14,795 nt of DNA, taken from NCBI GenBank assembly GCA_025456105.1, contig JALOLG010000025.1, positions 1 through 14,795 of the forward strand. Direction: 5' to 3'. Every line of letters starts with the position of its first letter. Positions within the stretch are counted from its first letter, which is position 1. The stretch comes from Ilumatobacteraceae bacterium. Lineage in GTDB: Bacteria > Actinomycetota > Acidimicrobiia > Acidimicrobiales > Ilumatobacteraceae. The notes below the pieces were generated by a model. The model had not been told where the DNA came from. It saw only the letters and a list, made by a program, of their open reading frames with translations, and searched no databases. Of the stretch, positions 13,645-14,795 are shown in pieces. A program made the translations under genes and the position numbers.

Positions 13645-14795
13645 TCAGTACGTGACCTGCCGGGTGACCGGTGTGCTGCCCACCGTACCGTTCGCCCAGC
13701 CGGCGATCAGCGCCGAGAAGAGTCCGGCACCACCGCCCGCGTAGGCGAGCAGCAACCCGTCGTCCCGGAACTTCGGGAGCGTCGACCCGGCGAACGCCGG
13801 CGGGAGCCCCTCGGCGATGCCGCCCGCCCCCCGCACGAGCTCGTCGCCGTCGAGCTGCAAGCGGGCGTGCAGCTCGGCGAGCACCCGGGCGCGGTCCCAG
13901 CCGGCGTCGGCGAAGACCCGACCGTGCTCGGGACCGAGCACGAGGATCGCGTCGAAGCCGAGCACGAGCTTGTGGTGGTGCATCACCCGCAGGTTCGCGG
14001 CGAGGCTCGCGGCGAGGCTCTCGGGCGTGCGCGACAGCTGGTCGACGATGCAGCGCGGTCCCTCGCCGGCGAACACCGTGAGCGCATCGGTGCCGTCGGG
14101 CACGCCCCGGGACGCCGCCAGCGTGCCGAACGGCGACTCGACGTCGTTCTCGGCGAAGCAGAACGACAGCTTGCCGGGGTTGCCGTGGGTGGCGCGGTCG
14201 ACCTCGCCCGGTCGGCCGCCGCCGACGTTGCGGACGACGAGCTGCAGCGCTCGGCCGATCGTGGAGTTGGCGCGGTTGCCCTGCCCGAAGGCGTTGATGC
14301 CCGAGTTCATGCCGATGGCGCGCGTGCCCGGCCCGCTGCACACGATGACGGGGCCCACGGGCATCGTGGTGGCGAGCACGCCGTGCATGTTGAACACGTC
14401 GTTGCAGACCGCCTCGACCGCGGTGAGGACCCACGGCAGGTGCTCGGGGAGGCAGCCGGCCATGACGGCCGCGATCGCCACCTTCTCGACCGTGACGTCG
14501 ACGAGGTCGGGCGGCACGGTGGCGACGATCTCGTGGGGCGCACGCGTCGTGCCGGTGAGCATGCGCAGCACCCGCTCCTCGGTGGGCGGCACGACCGGCA
14601 GCCCGTCGGTCCACCCGCGCTGGAACATCAGCTCGATCTCGTCCTCCAGATCGGCGATCTCGATGCGGCGCGACCGGAGCACGCTCGCACCGAAGCGCAC
14701 GCGCAGCTCGTCGACCAGGTCGGGATCGACGCTCAGCGAGCCGCACCCCGGCCGGAACGCGGGCAGGTCGGGCCCGAGGCCGCTGACCCCGGTGA
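13645..14795 (-). CDS. Partial gene: conserved partner of the UGSC selenoprotein, function unknown
   Basis: The 3' part of a gene whose 5' end lies beyond the window; 382 residues are visible. GTG 14700 is a possible start, but the same frame stays open to the edge. Those 31 upstream codons have 30 G/C third positions with balanced second positions, so they look coding. Landmarks from GTG 14700 are an acidic helix 'EIADLEDEIELMFQRGW' (14-30), 'WTDGLPVVPPTEERV' (30-44), a Gly-rich 'IVCSGPGTRAIGMNSGINAF', and 'LGPEHGRVFADAGWDRARV'. No known enzyme motif or membrane segment was recognised. It directly precedes the selenoprotein gene (17-nt gap), so it probably acts in the same process. From memory, genes of this kind often accompany UGSC proteins, but I cannot confirm it here. 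Confidence 0.8.
   Translation of the reverse strand, partial: TGVSGLGPDLPAFRPGCGSLSVDPDLVDELRVRFGASVLRSRRIEIADLEDEIELMFQRGWTDGLPVVPPTEERVLRMLTGTTRAPHEIVATVPPDLVDVTVEKVAIAAVMAGCLPEHLPWVLTAVEAVCNDVFNMHGVLATTMPVGPVIVCSGPGTRAIGMNSGINAFGQGNRANSTIGRALQLVVRNVGGGRPGEVDRATHGNPGKLSFCFAENDVESPFGTLAASRGVPDGTDALTVFAGEGPRCIVDQLSRTPESLAASLAANLRVMHHHKLVLGFDAILVLGPEHGRVFADAGWDRARVLAELHARLQLDGDELVRGAGGIAEGLPPAFAGSTLPKFRDDGLLLAYAGGGAGLFSALIAGWANGTVGSTPVTRQVTY

Noticed and set aside
13346..14746. Long minus-strand open frame in the same frame as the selenoprotein, extending upstream of 13627
   Set aside because: The upstream part is Arg-rich shadow translation of the partner gene. The Shine-Dalgarno site and family homology start at 13627.

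Overview
The window is about 70% GC, gene-dense and strongly GC3-biased. Its gene set and its very short TANNNT-to-start spacing suggest an actinobacterium, most likely of the class Acidimicrobiia (Ilumatobacter-like). The phylum is inferred with fair confidence and the class with less. No rRNA, tRNA, insertion sequence, phage or CRISPR structure was seen, and no gene-free stretch exceeds 300 bases.

Layout from left to right. A small DUF2007-like protein (-) diverges from a CoA-acylating methylmalonate-semialdehyde dehydrogenase (+). The latter converges on a class III aminotransferase (-), with a 14-bp inverted repeat containing both stop codons between them. Interlocked divergent promoters separate the aminotransferase from a dienelactone hydrolase (+). 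Then come an Asp/Ser-rich lipoprotein (+) and a HAD hydrolase broken by a deletion and frameshift (+). A long acyl-CoA dehydrogenase resembling methylsuccinyl-CoA dehydrogenase (-) diverges from a LOG-family protein (+). A two-gene ABC-2 exporter (-) follows. A plus-strand run then encodes a class C beta-lactamase-fold serine hydrolase, a YbhN/LPG-synthase-type membrane protein, a MaoC protein very like Streptomyces mesaconyl-CoA hydratase, and a MutY-type adenine glycosylase. The right end is a minus-strand operon: a partial gene running off the window, then a UGSC-family selenoprotein.

The most important result is the selenoprotein at 13088-13627 (-). A reading frame looks interrupted by TGA at 13346-13348, but it continues in frame as Sec-Gly-Ser-Cys-Thr-Ser-Cys. 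A bacterial-type SECIS hairpin lies just downstream of the TGA. A conventional gene caller splits or drops this gene. Its co-transcribed upstream partner is open to the window edge.

Metabolically the window holds two candidate ethylmalonyl-CoA pathway enzymes about 5 kb apart (methylsuccinyl-CoA dehydrogenase and mesaconyl-CoA hydratase). It also holds a semialdehyde dehydrogenase plus omega-aminotransferase pair fitting valine, beta-alanine or related amino-acid catabolism. Seven genes have a TANNNT-like hexamer 7-8 nt before the start codon, which implies leaderless transcripts. Two convergent junctions carry inverted repeats that include both stop codons.
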